From contig CBDDPH010000002.1 of the NCBI GenBank assembly GCA_965232265.1, positions 868,001-932,000 on the forward strand: a stretch of 64,000 bases of DNA. Direction: 5' to 3'. This DNA comes from VXRD01 sp965232265. Its GTDB lineage: Bacteria; Latescibacterota; UBA2968. Made by a program: the position numbers and the translations under genes. This document shows positions 18,596-26,901 of this stretch, piece after piece (position 1 is the stretch's first letter; every line of letters starts with the position of its first letter). A model generated the notes under the pieces. The model saw nothing but the letters and a program-made list of their open reading frames with translations, did no database searches and was not told the origin of the DNA.

Positions 18596-19409
18596 GAATC
18601 TTTTGCTTACGTCTGTGGAAATGGCGCAGTTTGCAAGTACGGGTTTTCTGCGTTTTGACAATCTGGTGCCGCGGGAACTCTGCGAGGCTGCCCATGAAGA
18701 GATGAGCACGGGCAAGCTCAGACGCCGTGCGCCGATGGGTTCGCCTTTTAGCGAGGCCTGGCCCGATGAAGCCATTGGCAAGGTTTTTCGCCTGCCCAAA
18801 GTGGCGGCGATTATTCACAGTCTGGTAGGGCCCAATCCGCGATACGATCACCACGCGGCGCATCTCACGCCGGCAAATACGCGCAAGGGTGCCAATTTGC
18901 ATCAGGATGCCGAATACGATGTTCGCGATTTGCATTTCGATATTCAGATTTCCTTTTTTCCAGAGGATACGCCGCTGGAAAGTGGGGGTACGCTTTTTGT
19001 GCCGGGTACGCAATTTCGCCGGGTTCACGAAGCCGAGATCAAACGCTATCAAAATATCATAGGACAGGTGCAGGCGGTTTGCGAGGCGGGGACGATGTTT
19101 TTTTGGCATACCAATATATGGCATTCGGCGCGGAGCAATTTTACGGGTAGGGACAGGTATATGTTTAAGCTCCGGCTCAATCCCACGGTTCGGCAGCAGC
19201 GTTTGTGGAATACGGATGATCTCGATAGTCCCGAAGTTATGCAGAAGCTCAATCAGAAGATTCCCTGGCACGGACAACGCCATCGCATTGAACTTATGAA
19301 TCGCATTAAGTTCTGGCGGTTTCTCACTGGGGATCCCACTTTTGATATGGCGCTCTGGTGGGGGCGCGTTGAGAATACACCGGATATTATTGTTCAGGGG
19401 GGTTATTGA
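18588..19409 (+). CDS. Phytanoyl-CoA dioxygenase (PhyH) family protein
   Basis: 273 residues. The ATG at 18588 is chosen for GGAG 7 bases upstream; longer in-frame ORF sequence overlaps the preceding gene. It has the Fe(II)/2-oxoglutarate facial triad: NLHQDAEYD gives the HxD pair, and IWHSARSN gives the distal His, followed by a candidate 2OG-binding Arg (RDRYMFKLR). An N-terminal FLRFDNLVPRELC matches the family. Such enzymes hydroxylate diverse small molecules; the substrate cannot be read from sequence. The stop overlaps the next gene's start by one base (TGATG). Confidence 0.88.
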   Translation: MDKNLLLTSVEMAQFASTGFLRFDNLVPRELCEAAHEEMSTGKLRRRAPMGSPFSEAWPDEAIGKVFRLPKVAAIIHSLVGPNPRYDHHAAHLTPANTRKGANLHQDAEYDVRDLHFDIQISFFPEDTPLESGGTLFVPGTQFRRVHEAEIKRYQNIIGQVQAVCEAGTMFFWHTNIWHSARSNFTGRDRYMFKLRLNPTVRQQRLWNTDDLDSPEVMQKLNQKIPWHGQRHRIELMNRIKFWRFLTGDPTFDMALWWGRVENTPDIIVQGGY

Positions 19410-20347
19410 TGCATTTGTCTATGCACAATTGGATGCGGTCGGAGGCTCTGGAAGTTACGCTTGAGCGGTTGGCAAAATTTGGGTATGAGAGTATTGAGCT
19501 TAGCGGTGAACCCGAGCGGTATGATACGTCAGAGGTGCGCGCTTTGCTCAATGCGTACAATATCCGCTGCTGGGGGGCGGTGACGTTGATGATGGGTGAC
19601 CGAAATATGCTGGCCAAAGATGCGGGAATTCGGGCACAATCCGTGCAGTACGTCGTGGATTGTGTTACGATGGTTAAGGAACTGGATGGGTATGAGCTGA
19701 CTGTGGTGCCGGCTACTGTGGGAAAAATTGAGCCGGATGCCACGCCCGATGAAGAATGGGAATGGGCTGTGGCGGGCATGCAGGAGGTCTATGATCATTC
19801 CGAAAGGGAGGGGGTTCGTCTCGCTATTGAACCCATCAATCGGTTTGAGACGTATTTTATTACCCGGGGTGCTCAGGCGCTTGCTCTGGCAAAGGCGACA
19901 GGCGCGAATTGCGGGGTGTGTTTAGATGCTTTTCATATCAATATCGAAGAGGCGGATCCGTATCAGGCTATCCGAGATGCCGGTGACCGGCTGGTGGATT
20001 TTCACGTGGCGGATAACAATCGCATGGCGTGTGGGCTGGGGAACTGGGATTGGGCAAAATTGGTGGCGACACTCAAAGAGGTGGGTTATGATGGCGCGCT
20101 GACGGTGGAGTTTGTCGCGCCGATTGATCGGACGCCTGCGAATGAATACCCCAATGCGGTGGAGACCAATCCCGTTGATATTACACCTGAGGAGTTAAAA
20201 TTTATTCAGGATCACGGGAGCAGTCTGTTGAGTGAGGAATTTTACACTTTTCTGGTGGAGAAAACCGCAGAGACGTTGTTGCCGCTGATTGGATCCGCAG
20301 ATGGCGCAGATGAAAGGCGGATCAGGATGAAAGGATGTGCAGGATGA
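19409..20347 (+). CDS. Sugar phosphate isomerase/epimerase-type TIM barrel protein
   Basis: 312 residues in the AP-endonuclease-2/xylose isomerase-like fold: MHLSMHNW, YESIELSGEP, a metal-binding IEPINRFE, CLDAFHINIEE and LVDFHVADNNR, TVEFVAP. These supply the Glu/Asp/His metal ligands of this superfamily (IolE, ketose 3-epimerases and relatives). Start ATG at 19409 follows AGGGGGG and overlaps the dioxygenase stop. The last 18-19 residues and the stop codon are encoded by a dispersed repeat (20291-20347), so the native C-terminus has probably been replaced. Exact reaction unknown. Confidence 0.85.
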   Translation: MHLSMHNWMRSEALEVTLERLAKFGYESIELSGEPERYDTSEVRALLNAYNIRCWGAVTLMMGDRNMLAKDAGIRAQSVQYVVDCVTMVKELDGYELTVVPATVGKIEPDATPDEEWEWAVAGMQEVYDHSEREGVRLAIEPINRFETYFITRGAQALALAKATGANCGVCLDAFHINIEEADPYQAIRDAGDRLVDFHVADNNRMACGLGNWDWAKLVATLKEVGYDGALTVEFVAPIDRTPANEYPNAVETNPVDITPEELKFIQDHGSSLLSEEFYTFLVEKTAETLLPLIGSADGADERRIRMKGCAG

Positions 20348-20480
20348 AAGGCGAAAGGCAGATGAAGGGCGAAGGCAGGTGAACGCACAGGAAGATAGCC
20401 AGCGGAGATGTGTAGGGGCGAGGCATGCGCCATCTGTGACGTGTGAAACCGTAGGGGCGAAAAATCTTTCGCCCCGCAAT
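20291..20480. repeat. Composite of dispersed repeats
   Basis: From 20291 come CCGCAGATGGCGCAGAT-type words that overlap the end of the isomerase gene, then GATGAAAGGATGTGCAGGATG, then two GTAGGGGCG elements: GTAGGGGCGAGGCATGCGCC from 20413, and GTAGGGGCGAAAAATCTTTCGCCCC ending near 20475, the latter a near-perfect palindrome. This whole gap before the dehydrogenase gene is repeat material. Confidence 0.65.
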
Positions 20481-20501
20481 TGACGAATTTCAGAGGGAGA
20501 T

Positions 20502-21491
20502 ATGGCTCAAAAAATTCTTATTACAGATAAATTGCAGGGTCCCGAGTTTGCATCTGAGGAGCGGACAAAGGCGATTGACAAGTTGCGCGATTATGCGGAG
20601 GTAGAATTTTACGATGAGACCGAATTTGGTGCCGAGCACGCCGAGGGTGTGGTGGGTGTTCTGGCGGATTCGGTGGTGTTTACGCCCGAGTTTTACGCCA
20701 CGGCACGCGATTTGCGCATTGTTGCGCGGTGGGGTGTGGGATTTGAAAAGGTGGATGTGCCGCGTGCGACTGATTGCGGTGTTATTGTGACGGTGGCTCC
20801 CGTGCATATGGCTACGGTTGCCGAGTTTGCGATCGCGCAGTGGATGGCCGCGCTGAAGCGCGTTTATACGCTGAACCGAAACAGCCATGCGGGGAATTTT
20901 GAGATTATCAGGACTTATGACGCGGAAGGTTCTACGCTGGGTATTTGGGGTTTGGGGCGGATCGGTCAGGCAATGGCGGAGCGCGCGCGTCCGCTTCTGG
21001 GCACTTCTGGGCGCTTGCTGGTCTATGATATCCGTCCGGATATTGACGAGGTCGCCGCGCAGTACGATGCCGAGGTGGTTGATGATCCCCGCGTCCTTTT
21101 CGAGGAGTGCGATGCGATTTCTCTGCATCTTTCGGGCGATGATACGGTTGTGACCTACGATTTGCTCTGTGCGATGAAACCCCATGCGTCAGTGATCAAT
21201 CCGTCGCGCGGCAATCTGGTGGATGACGAGGCGGTGAACCGGGCGATTAAAGAGGAGCGGCTCTATTATTATCTCGTCGATGATCCGGTCAATCAGACGC
21301 GCGCGATTCACAAGGACCATCCCCGCATTATCTGCACCAATCACAACGCGGGCATTACCGTTGAGTCCGCGATTCGGCTTGACGAGTGTTGCGTGGCGCA
21401 AATTATCGACGCGCTCGAAGGTCGCACGCCCAGAGATGTGCTGAATACCGATGTGCTCGATCACCCAAGGGTTCAGGGGTTTTTGAAGTGA
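20502..21491 (+). CDS. D-2-hydroxyacid dehydrogenase, phosphoglycerate-dehydrogenase-like
   Basis: 329 residues. NAD-dependent oxidation or reduction of a 2-hydroxy/2-keto acid. The Rossmann motif is GIWGLGRIGQAMA; the catalytic Arg lies in NPSRGNLVDD and the catalytic His in TNHNAG, where TPH(I)AG is usual. The Glu of the triad is not in a canonical place: the DDPVNQT region replaces the common DVFEPEP. The ATG at 20502 has GGGAGA 4 bases upstream. Substrate unknown. Position suggests a link with the isomerase/dioxygenase run, though repeats separate them by about 150 bases. Confidence 0.87.
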   Translation: MAQKILITDKLQGPEFASEERTKAIDKLRDYAEVEFYDETEFGAEHAEGVVGVLADSVVFTPEFYATARDLRIVARWGVGFEKVDVPRATDCGVIVTVAPVHMATVAEFAIAQWMAALKRVYTLNRNSHAGNFEIIRTYDAEGSTLGIWGLGRIGQAMAERARPLLGTSGRLLVYDIRPDIDEVAAQYDAEVVDDPRVLFEECDAISLHLSGDDTVVTYDLLCAMKPHASVINPSRGNLVDDEAVNRAIKEERLYYYLVDDPVNQTRAIHKDHPRIICTNHNAGITVESAIRLDECCVAQIIDALEGRTPRDVLNTDVLDHPRVQGFLK

Positions 21492-21522
21492 GAGCGAAAA
21501 ATTTTTCACCCACCGCCAATGC
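21485..21522. repeat. GAAAAATTTTTC..CCC repeat copy
   Basis: GAAAAATTTTTCACCC followed by ACCGCCAATGCC, closely matching 9272-9298. It overlaps the last codons of the dehydrogenase gene. Confidence 0.55.
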
Positions 21523-21573
21523 CCTATATTTGAGATACAAGAAGTGTGAAGGAGGAAGTGTGGTGGACTGGTC

Positions 21574-21825
21574 TTACAGTTTGATCACGGCGATGAGTAT
21601 GCCCGCTATTGCGACCATGGTCGTAATGGTCCAGATGAAACGGGATTCAAGGAGTTTGTTCGTTTCATCAATGCGCTTATTTGTCTCAGCTATTTGCAGG
21701 CGCAATTCTTTGGTGTCTTCACGCATTTGCAGGCGCAGGTCTTGCAGGTCTTCGCGCAGATACGCTATGCCCCAATGGGTATTATCCGGGGAGGAAGGCG
21801 TTTGAGATTCGGGTGTTTCGGCCAT
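21574..21825 (-). CDS. Small coiled-coil protein with C-terminal membrane anchor
   Basis: 83 residues from the ATG at 21825 (AGGAGA six bases upstream; an ATG at 21876 is less likely). The middle is a heptad-rich helix (LREDLQDLRLQMREDTKELRLQ and on to NKRIDETNKLL), followed by one transmembrane helix (IWTITTMVAIAGILIAVI) and a terminal KL. Similar small proteins are widespread and uncharacterised, resembling phage/plasmid XhlA-like or CCDC90-like helices. It is monocistronic between repeats and the sulfatase gene. The remaining gap (21826-22006) shows no feature I can name. Confidence 0.7.
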   Translation of the reverse strand: MAETPESQTPSSPDNTHWGIAYLREDLQDLRLQMREDTKELRLQIAETNKRIDETNKLLESRFIWTITTMVAIAGILIAVIKL

Positions 21826-22006
21826 GACAGATCTCCTGTTTCTCTCTAGAGAGAGGGGACGAATCCATATAGACAAGATATGTTATTACAGTGAAAAGTC
21901 AATGGACTATATGGGAGGCTGGGGATTAACTGCTATCATCTGTCTGCTTTCTGTGCTGCTGCGGCTTTCTCGGATACCGATTACAGGTTTATATTTGTGA
22001 TATCAC

Positions 22007-23386
22007 TTATGACAATGCGATGCGCTGTCGATCCGTTTCTACGGCTTCAAACCACGTTTCCAGTTCGCGTTTCATGCGGTGTACGCGGTTTGGCTGTTGT
22101 TGCGCGAGGTTGATATTTTCGTGTGGATCGTTGTCGATGTTGTAGAGTTCCGGGTCGCCGGGTGGTGATAGTGTCCGCTTCACAGGTGGGTTTTCCACGT
22201 TCATGAGAAAATGTGGTACTTCGAAATTTTTCTGGAAAGGCGGATTGTCCGATCTCATTTTTTGCATGGCTTCTTCGATTCGGGGCCAGTAGAATTTCCA
22301 TTCCCCATCTCGCATCGCGGCATTACATGTGCCAATGGGGTCGTAGCGATTGAATTGCCAGTATCGTTTGGTTGGGAGTTTTTGGGGTTCACCCTGTAAT
22401 GCGGGCAGGACGTCCATTCCGTCCGAGGGTGTCTGCCTGTCGATTCCGCAGGCGTTTAACAAGGTGGGCATCCAGTCTGTGAAATGGAGCATGCCGTCAT
22501 ACGTCTTGCCCTGCGGCAAGCCCGCTGGCCAGCGGATCAGGCCTGGTACGCGGATTCCGCCTTCGATTACGTCGTATTTCATGCCCCGAAATGGCCCGTT
22601 GTAGCGGGTCTGGTCGTTTTCACCCTTGCCGAGGTGGACCGGTCCGTTGTCGCTGGTGTAAAGTACAATTGTGTCTTCCGCGAGGCCGTGTTGTTCGAGT
22701 GTGTCCAGGATTTGTCCGATTCCGGTGTCCATCCGCCGGATCATTCCGTAGGTGAGGCATACGGCGCGGGTGAATTTTTCCATTTCTTCAAAGGGGCGGA
22801 CGTCTTCTTCTGGTGCTTCGAGTGGGCCGTGCGGCGCATTGTAGGCTATGTAGAGAAAGAACGGCTCTGTTTTGTGCCGTTCGATGAATTCAATGGCGTT
22901 CTGTGTGAATACGTCTGTGAGATACCGGCCATCTGACCATTTCGGCTGTCCGTTGTATTCGATGATCCAGTTCCAGTAGTTCATTCCTCCGTTCAAGAAT
23001 CCGGCGAATTCATCGAAGCCCCGGTTGTTCGGATGATGCCGCATGTCGTGTAGGCCGTTGTGCCATTTTCCCACCATTCCCGTTGCATAGCCGTTTGCTT
23101 TGAATAAGTCCGCGATTGTAGATTCGCCGAGTGCGATTCGGTCCAGTCCCCGGTTTGATTCTACGCTCAATGCGCCTACGCGGTGGTTGTAGCGTCCGGT
23201 TAAAAAAGCAGCCCGGGCTGGCGCGCAAATTGGGGACGCGGTGTAGTGCTGGTTCAGGCACAGGCCTTCTTGGCCGATGCGGTCGATGTGGGGTGTGTCC
23301 AGGTCTGGATTTCCGTAGATTCCCAGGTCGCCATAGCCCTGGTCGTCGGTCAAAAACGCGATTATGTTTGGTTGTTTACGGGTCAT
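22007..23386 (-). CDS. Sulfatase, cysteine-type (formylglycine-dependent)
   Basis: 459 residues of the alkaline phosphatase/sulfatase superfamily. FLTDDQGYGD supplies the metal-binding Asp pair, ICAPARAAFLTGR is the CxPxR maturation motif whose Cys becomes formylglycine, and YTSDNGP carries the further Asp/Asn metal ligands. No signal peptide is visible, so it may be cytosolic. It hydrolyses sulfate esters; the substrate is not predictable from sequence. It starts 9 bases after the stop of the amidohydrolase gene and is very likely cotranscribed with it. No formylglycine-generating enzyme is in the window. Confidence 0.93.
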   Translation of the reverse strand: MTRKQPNIIAFLTDDQGYGDLGIYGNPDLDTPHIDRIGQEGLCLNQHYTASPICAPARAAFLTGRYNHRVGALSVESNRGLDRIALGESTIADLFKANGYATGMVGKWHNGLHDMRHHPNNRGFDEFAGFLNGGMNYWNWIIEYNGQPKWSDGRYLTDVFTQNAIEFIERHKTEPFFLYIAYNAPHGPLEAPEEDVRPFEEMEKFTRAVCLTYGMIRRMDTGIGQILDTLEQHGLAEDTIVLYTSDNGPVHLGKGENDQTRYNGPFRGMKYDVIEGGIRVPGLIRWPAGLPQGKTYDGMLHFTDWMPTLLNACGIDRQTPSDGMDVLPALQGEPQKLPTKRYWQFNRYDPIGTCNAAMRDGEWKFYWPRIEEAMQKMRSDNPPFQKNFEVPHFLMNVENPPVKRTLSPPGDPELYNIDNDPHENINLAQQQPNRVHRMKRELETWFEAVETDRQRIALS

Positions 23387-23395
23387 TTTTGTGCC

Positions 23396-24241
23396 TCAGG
23401 GCAAGATATCTACGGTCAACCGATCTGTCTGGTCCGGGTTGCACGCCCAGAGGTGTTCCGGATTGTACACACGGGGTGCTTGAGGCGGGTGCGTCGGCAA
23501 TGTCCAGTCGGGTTTGTATTGTTTGATCAGGGCAAGGACATTTTGATGGGCGATTCGATCTTTCAAGTCTTCGTCGCAGTCGGCTTCTTCTATTGTGCGC
23601 TGGAGAAAGCGATAGTCGTAATACGGCAGGTCCGCGCCGAATATGAGTCGTTCGCGTCCGACTTTGGAGGCGAACCAATTGAAGTCCCAGGTGGAGTTCC
23701 GCCCATCGGGATATTGTACGACTTCGAACCAGATGTTGTCGTGCTGTGATAGGTTTTCCGCGGCCCATGTGCTGGCGTGTACGATAAATTGTGCGTTTGG
23801 AAATGTTCGGGCGGTGCAGTCCATCAAGCTGTCGTGCCAGTGTAGGTTGCACAGTCCGTTTCGCGCGGCTGCGACTTCTACCATGGGGAGGATTTCTTCT
23901 TTCATGGGGGGATGTCCGGCTACTCCGACGAGGCCCAGATCGTCCATGGCTTTTTCGGCTTCGTCAATGCCGAGTTCGCCAAATCGCGGCTCGATGAGTG
24001 CCATGCCGATGGGAAATACGTCTGGAAATTTTTTACACGCACGGGCAATGGCTTCGTTTTGTTCCCGGATGTCCTGTATTCCCCGGGTGATTGGGCTGCC
24101 CACGGCTGTTGGCATGGATATGGCTGCGTAAATGTCGGTTTCGGCAAAGCGGGATAAACACATTTGGGCGTTTTGTCCGACCGTGGGTGCGCGGTTAATG
24201 GTTCGTCCGATGTGGTTGTGACAACAGATGTAGGGGCGCAT
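23396..24241 (-). CDS. Amidohydrolase (amidohydrolase_2-like) family metal-dependent hydrolase
   Basis: 281 residues forming a TIM barrel. MRPYICCHNHIG gives the HxH metal pair at the end of strand 1; GVAGHPPM, NLHWHDSL, IVHASTW supply further His ligands; LIFGADLPYYD supplies the C-terminal Asp. These are the amidohydrolase_2 (decarboxylase/lactonase-like) positions. First gene of a two-gene minus-strand unit with the sulfatase. The role could be hydrolysis of a desulfated product, but this is inference from adjacency only. Confidence 0.82.
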   Translation of the reverse strand: MRPYICCHNHIGRTINRAPTVGQNAQMCLSRFAETDIYAAISMPTAVGSPITRGIQDIREQNEAIARACKKFPDVFPIGMALIEPRFGELGIDEAEKAMDDLGLVGVAGHPPMKEEILPMVEVAAARNGLCNLHWHDSLMDCTARTFPNAQFIVHASTWAAENLSQHDNIWFEVVQYPDGRNSTWDFNWFASKVGRERLIFGADLPYYDYRFLQRTIEEADCDEDLKDRIAHQNVLALIKQYKPDWTLPTHPPQAPRVYNPEHLWACNPDQTDRLTVDILP

Positions 24242-24348
24242 GGTGGTTCCTTTTGTGATTGTAGGGGATTAAATTTTTTGCGTTAAGAAGGCGATAACAC
24301 TTAATATATGACATCGGATTTAGCTGTCAATCGAGAGACGAGGACAAT

Positions 24349-25602
24349 ATGCGCGAGTATCCATCTTCGCATTATCCCGCACGGTGTAAGCGTACCCACC
24401 GGATATGTGAACTTCAGGTGGGGGCGTTTGCAGTTTTGGCAGGGCGGCTTGTAGATAGCGATACGCTGTCCGATGAGACGGGATCGGTGCGTCTGTGTTT
24501 TAACGTCGCGCACGGGGCGAAGGTGGGAGATCTTGTGGAGGTTGAGGGACGTTTTGAAGGCGATGTTTTTCACGCTACGGTGCTGCGGGTGCTGGTGCCG
24601 TCGCGTGGCGCGGATGGGTCTTTATCCCAGAGTGTGCAGGCTAATTTGCGCAAGCGTGCCCGGATTATTGCGGGGATTCGCCGCTTTTTTGATGAGCGGG
24701 GTTTTGTGGAGGTTGAGACCCCTCTGATGGTGCCGCAACCGGGTATGGAGCCGCATCTCGAGGCGTTTCAGACGATGTATGAGATGCGTCAGTTTTATCT
24801 GCATACGTCGCCTGAGTATGCGATGAAACGTCTTCTTGCGGAAGGATTTGAACGGATATACCAGGTTTGCAAGGTGTTTCGGCACGAGCCTGTTGGCAGG
24901 CTGCATACGCCGGAGTTTACGATGCTGGAGTGGTATCGGGCGTACGCGGATTATGCCGATATTATGGTGGATACGGAATATTTGATTGCCGAACTGGCGA
25001 CAGATTTATATGGCGAGCCGGTTGTGCGGACGGATGAGTGCGCGGTTGATCTGACGCCGCCGTGGGAGCGTATTTCTGTGCGGGAGGCGATGTTGCGCTA
25101 TGCGGGTGTTACTGCTGATCCGTATTTGGAGACGGCTGCGTTTATCAGGCAAGCGGGGCATGCGACGGTTGATAGAGACGATCCGCCAGATGTCGCGTTT
25201 TTCAAGGTTTTTCTCGATCGGGTTGAGCCGCATCTGGGTGTGCAGAAGCCCGCGATTTTGTACGATTATCCCGCGCCGATGGCTGCGCTTGCCAAACGCA
25301 GGTCCAATGCGCCAGATCTGGCTGAGCGTTTTGAGGTTTATATTGCGGGGGTGGAGTTGTGCAATGCGTTTACAGAGTTGAATGATCCGGATGAGCAACG
25401 CCAGCGTTTGGAAGAGGAGGCCGCCCAGCGCGTGCGTGAGGGGAATCCGGCTTATCCGATTGACGAGCGTTTTCTCGCAGCGCTCGAATACGGGATGCCG
25501 CCTTCTGGCGGTATTGCGCTTGGGGTGGATCGTCTGGTTATGTTGCTTGCTGGGGCGTCTTCTATAGGCGAGGTTATGGCTTTTCCCATGTCTGATCAGT
25601 AA
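24349..25602 (+). CDS. epmA: EF-P beta-lysylation ligase EpmA/GenX-like, with N-terminal OB-like extension
   Basis: 417 residues. Class II aminoacyl-tRNA synthetase core of the LysRS type: NLRKRARIIAGIRRFFDERGF, YLHTSPEYAMKRLL, motif 2 CKVFRHEP, HTPEFTMLEWYRAY, and motif 3 GIALGVDRLVML. EpmA ligates (R)-beta-lysine to elongation factor P. EpmA proteins are usually about 325 residues and lack the anticodon domain. Here about 80 extra N-terminal residues (VLAGRLVDSDTL..DLVEVEGRFEGD) look like a short OB fold. Start ATG follows GAGGA. No efp or epmB is in the window. A full LysRS is less likely given the short N-terminus. Confidence 0.85.
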   Translation: MREYPSSHYPARCKRTHRICELQVGAFAVLAGRLVDSDTLSDETGSVRLCFNVAHGAKVGDLVEVEGRFEGDVFHATVLRVLVPSRGADGSLSQSVQANLRKRARIIAGIRRFFDERGFVEVETPLMVPQPGMEPHLEAFQTMYEMRQFYLHTSPEYAMKRLLAEGFERIYQVCKVFRHEPVGRLHTPEFTMLEWYRAYADYADIMVDTEYLIAELATDLYGEPVVRTDECAVDLTPPWERISVREAMLRYAGVTADPYLETAAFIRQAGHATVDRDDPPDVAFFKVFLDRVEPHLGVQKPAILYDYPAPMAALAKRRSNAPDLAERFEVYIAGVELCNAFTELNDPDEQRQRLEEEAAQRVREGNPAYPIDERFLAALEYGMPPSGGIALGVDRLVMLLAGASSIGEVMAFPMSDQ

Positions 25603-25639
25603 ACAAAACGGGGTGGAAGATGTGTGTCTTCCACCCCGT
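25600..25639 (-). terminator. Intrinsic terminator of nrdAB
   Basis: ACGGGGTGGAAGA and TCTTCCACCCCGT form a perfect 13-bp stem with a 6-base loop (25608-25639). Read on the minus strand it is followed by TTTTGTTT, so it terminates nrdB transcripts; on the plus strand no T-tract follows, but the hairpin may still aid the end of epmA. Confidence 0.85.
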
Positions 25640-25703
25640 ATCAGGCTCTGATTGCCCTTCCCCCGTCAGCCTGAATAGATGTCTTATTGTTCAAGTTTCA
25701 GGT

Positions 25704-26876
25704 TTAATCATCCCACTGCAAGGATCCCGCACTTTGATAATCCGTTACGCGCGTTTCAAAGAAGTTCTTTTCTTTTGCGATGTCAATGGTTTCTCCCATC
25801 CACGGGAATGGATTTTTCGATCCATATACGCTTTGTAGGCCAATCCGTTCCAATCGCCGGTCGGCGATGAATTGCACGTATTCGCGGAATAAGTCTTCAT
25901 TGAGGCCGAGTACGCCGTCGGGTACACAATCCCGTGCGTAGATGACTTCGTATTCCACGGCTTCGTGGATGAGGTCGTAGATGTCGCGTTGCAGTTCCGT
26001 TGTCCAGATTTCTGGGTTTTCGAGTTTGATGGTGTTGATCAGGTCGATGCCAAAATTCAGATGTATGGTTTCGTCGCGCAGGATGTACTGGAATTGTTCG
26101 CCAATGCCGGTCATGCGGTTTTGCCGGTGGAAGGATAGGATCATGACAAAGCCGCTGTAGAAGAATATGCCTTCCATGATGACGTAAAAGCCGACGAGAT
26201 TTTTCACGAATTTCTGTATGCCTTCAATGCTTTGTGTTGTAAAATTGGGGTCCAGTACATCTTCGGTTAGTTCCATCACGAATTTGTCTTTGCCTTCGAT
26301 GGAGGCGACTTCGTGATACATGTTGAATACTTCGCGTGCGTTCAGGCCCAGGGATTCCACGATGTAGTGGAATGTGTGCGTGTGTATGGCTTCTTCAAAT
26401 GCCTGGCGCAAGAGGTATTGCCGGGCTTCGGAGTTTGTGATGTGTTTGAAGATGGCGAGTACGATGTTGTTGCCGACGAGGCTTTCGCCCGTGCTGAAGA
26501 ATCCGAGGTTTCGCAAGATGACTTTTCGCTCGGCGTCGTTCAGTGCATTTGAACGCCAGAGTTCTATGTCGCGCTGCATGGGCACTTCTGTCGGCATCCA
26601 GTGATTGGCACATCCGTTGAGATAGTGCTCCCATGCCCATTCGTATTTGAGGGGCATCAACTGGTTTACATCTACCTGCCGGCAGTTGAGCAGTCGCTTG
26701 TCTTCCGGGTTGATGCGCTTGGTCAGGTCATACGCCTCGCCAGTGGCACCACAACACAGCGCGGATGGGTTATTCTCTGCCTCAACGGGCGCGTGAATAC
26801 CGTTTTGATGGGTAACATTGTGCTCCATATTTGTGCGATTTTCAACATCTTCGTCTTCAAATATTAGTTCAGACAT
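25704..26876 (-). CDS. nrdB: Ribonucleotide reductase small subunit, class Ic-like (Phe in place of radical Tyr)
   Basis: 390 residues from the ATG at 26876, which has AAGGAG 7 bases upstream. Makes the cofactor that starts the radical reaction of NDP reduction together with NrdA. Metal ligands are visible: E131 (STGESLVGNN), E162 and H165 (FEEAIHTHTF), E235 (VIMEGIFF), E269 and H272 (RDETIHLNF). The residue four after H165, where Escherichia coli R2 has radical Tyr122, is Phe169. With Glu as first ligand instead of Asp, this is the signature of the chlamydial class Ic R2, which uses a Mn/Fe centre. It starts 25 bases after the nrdA stop and ends at a strong terminator. Confidence 0.95.
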   Translation of the reverse strand: MSELIFEDEDVENRTNMEHNVTHQNGIHAPVEAENNPSALCCGATGEAYDLTKRINPEDKRLLNCRQVDVNQLMPLKYEWAWEHYLNGCANHWMPTEVPMQRDIELWRSNALNDAERKVILRNLGFFSTGESLVGNNIVLAIFKHITNSEARQYLLRQAFEEAIHTHTFHYIVESLGLNAREVFNMYHEVASIEGKDKFVMELTEDVLDPNFTTQSIEGIQKFVKNLVGFYVIMEGIFFYSGFVMILSFHRQNRMTGIGEQFQYILRDETIHLNFGIDLINTIKLENPEIWTTELQRDIYDLIHEAVEYEVIYARDCVPDGVLGLNEDLFREYVQFIADRRLERIGLQSVYGSKNPFPWMGETIDIAKEKNFFETRVTDYQSAGSLQWDD

Positions 26877-26901
26877 ATCACAACTCCTTTTAGCTCTTTT
26901 T

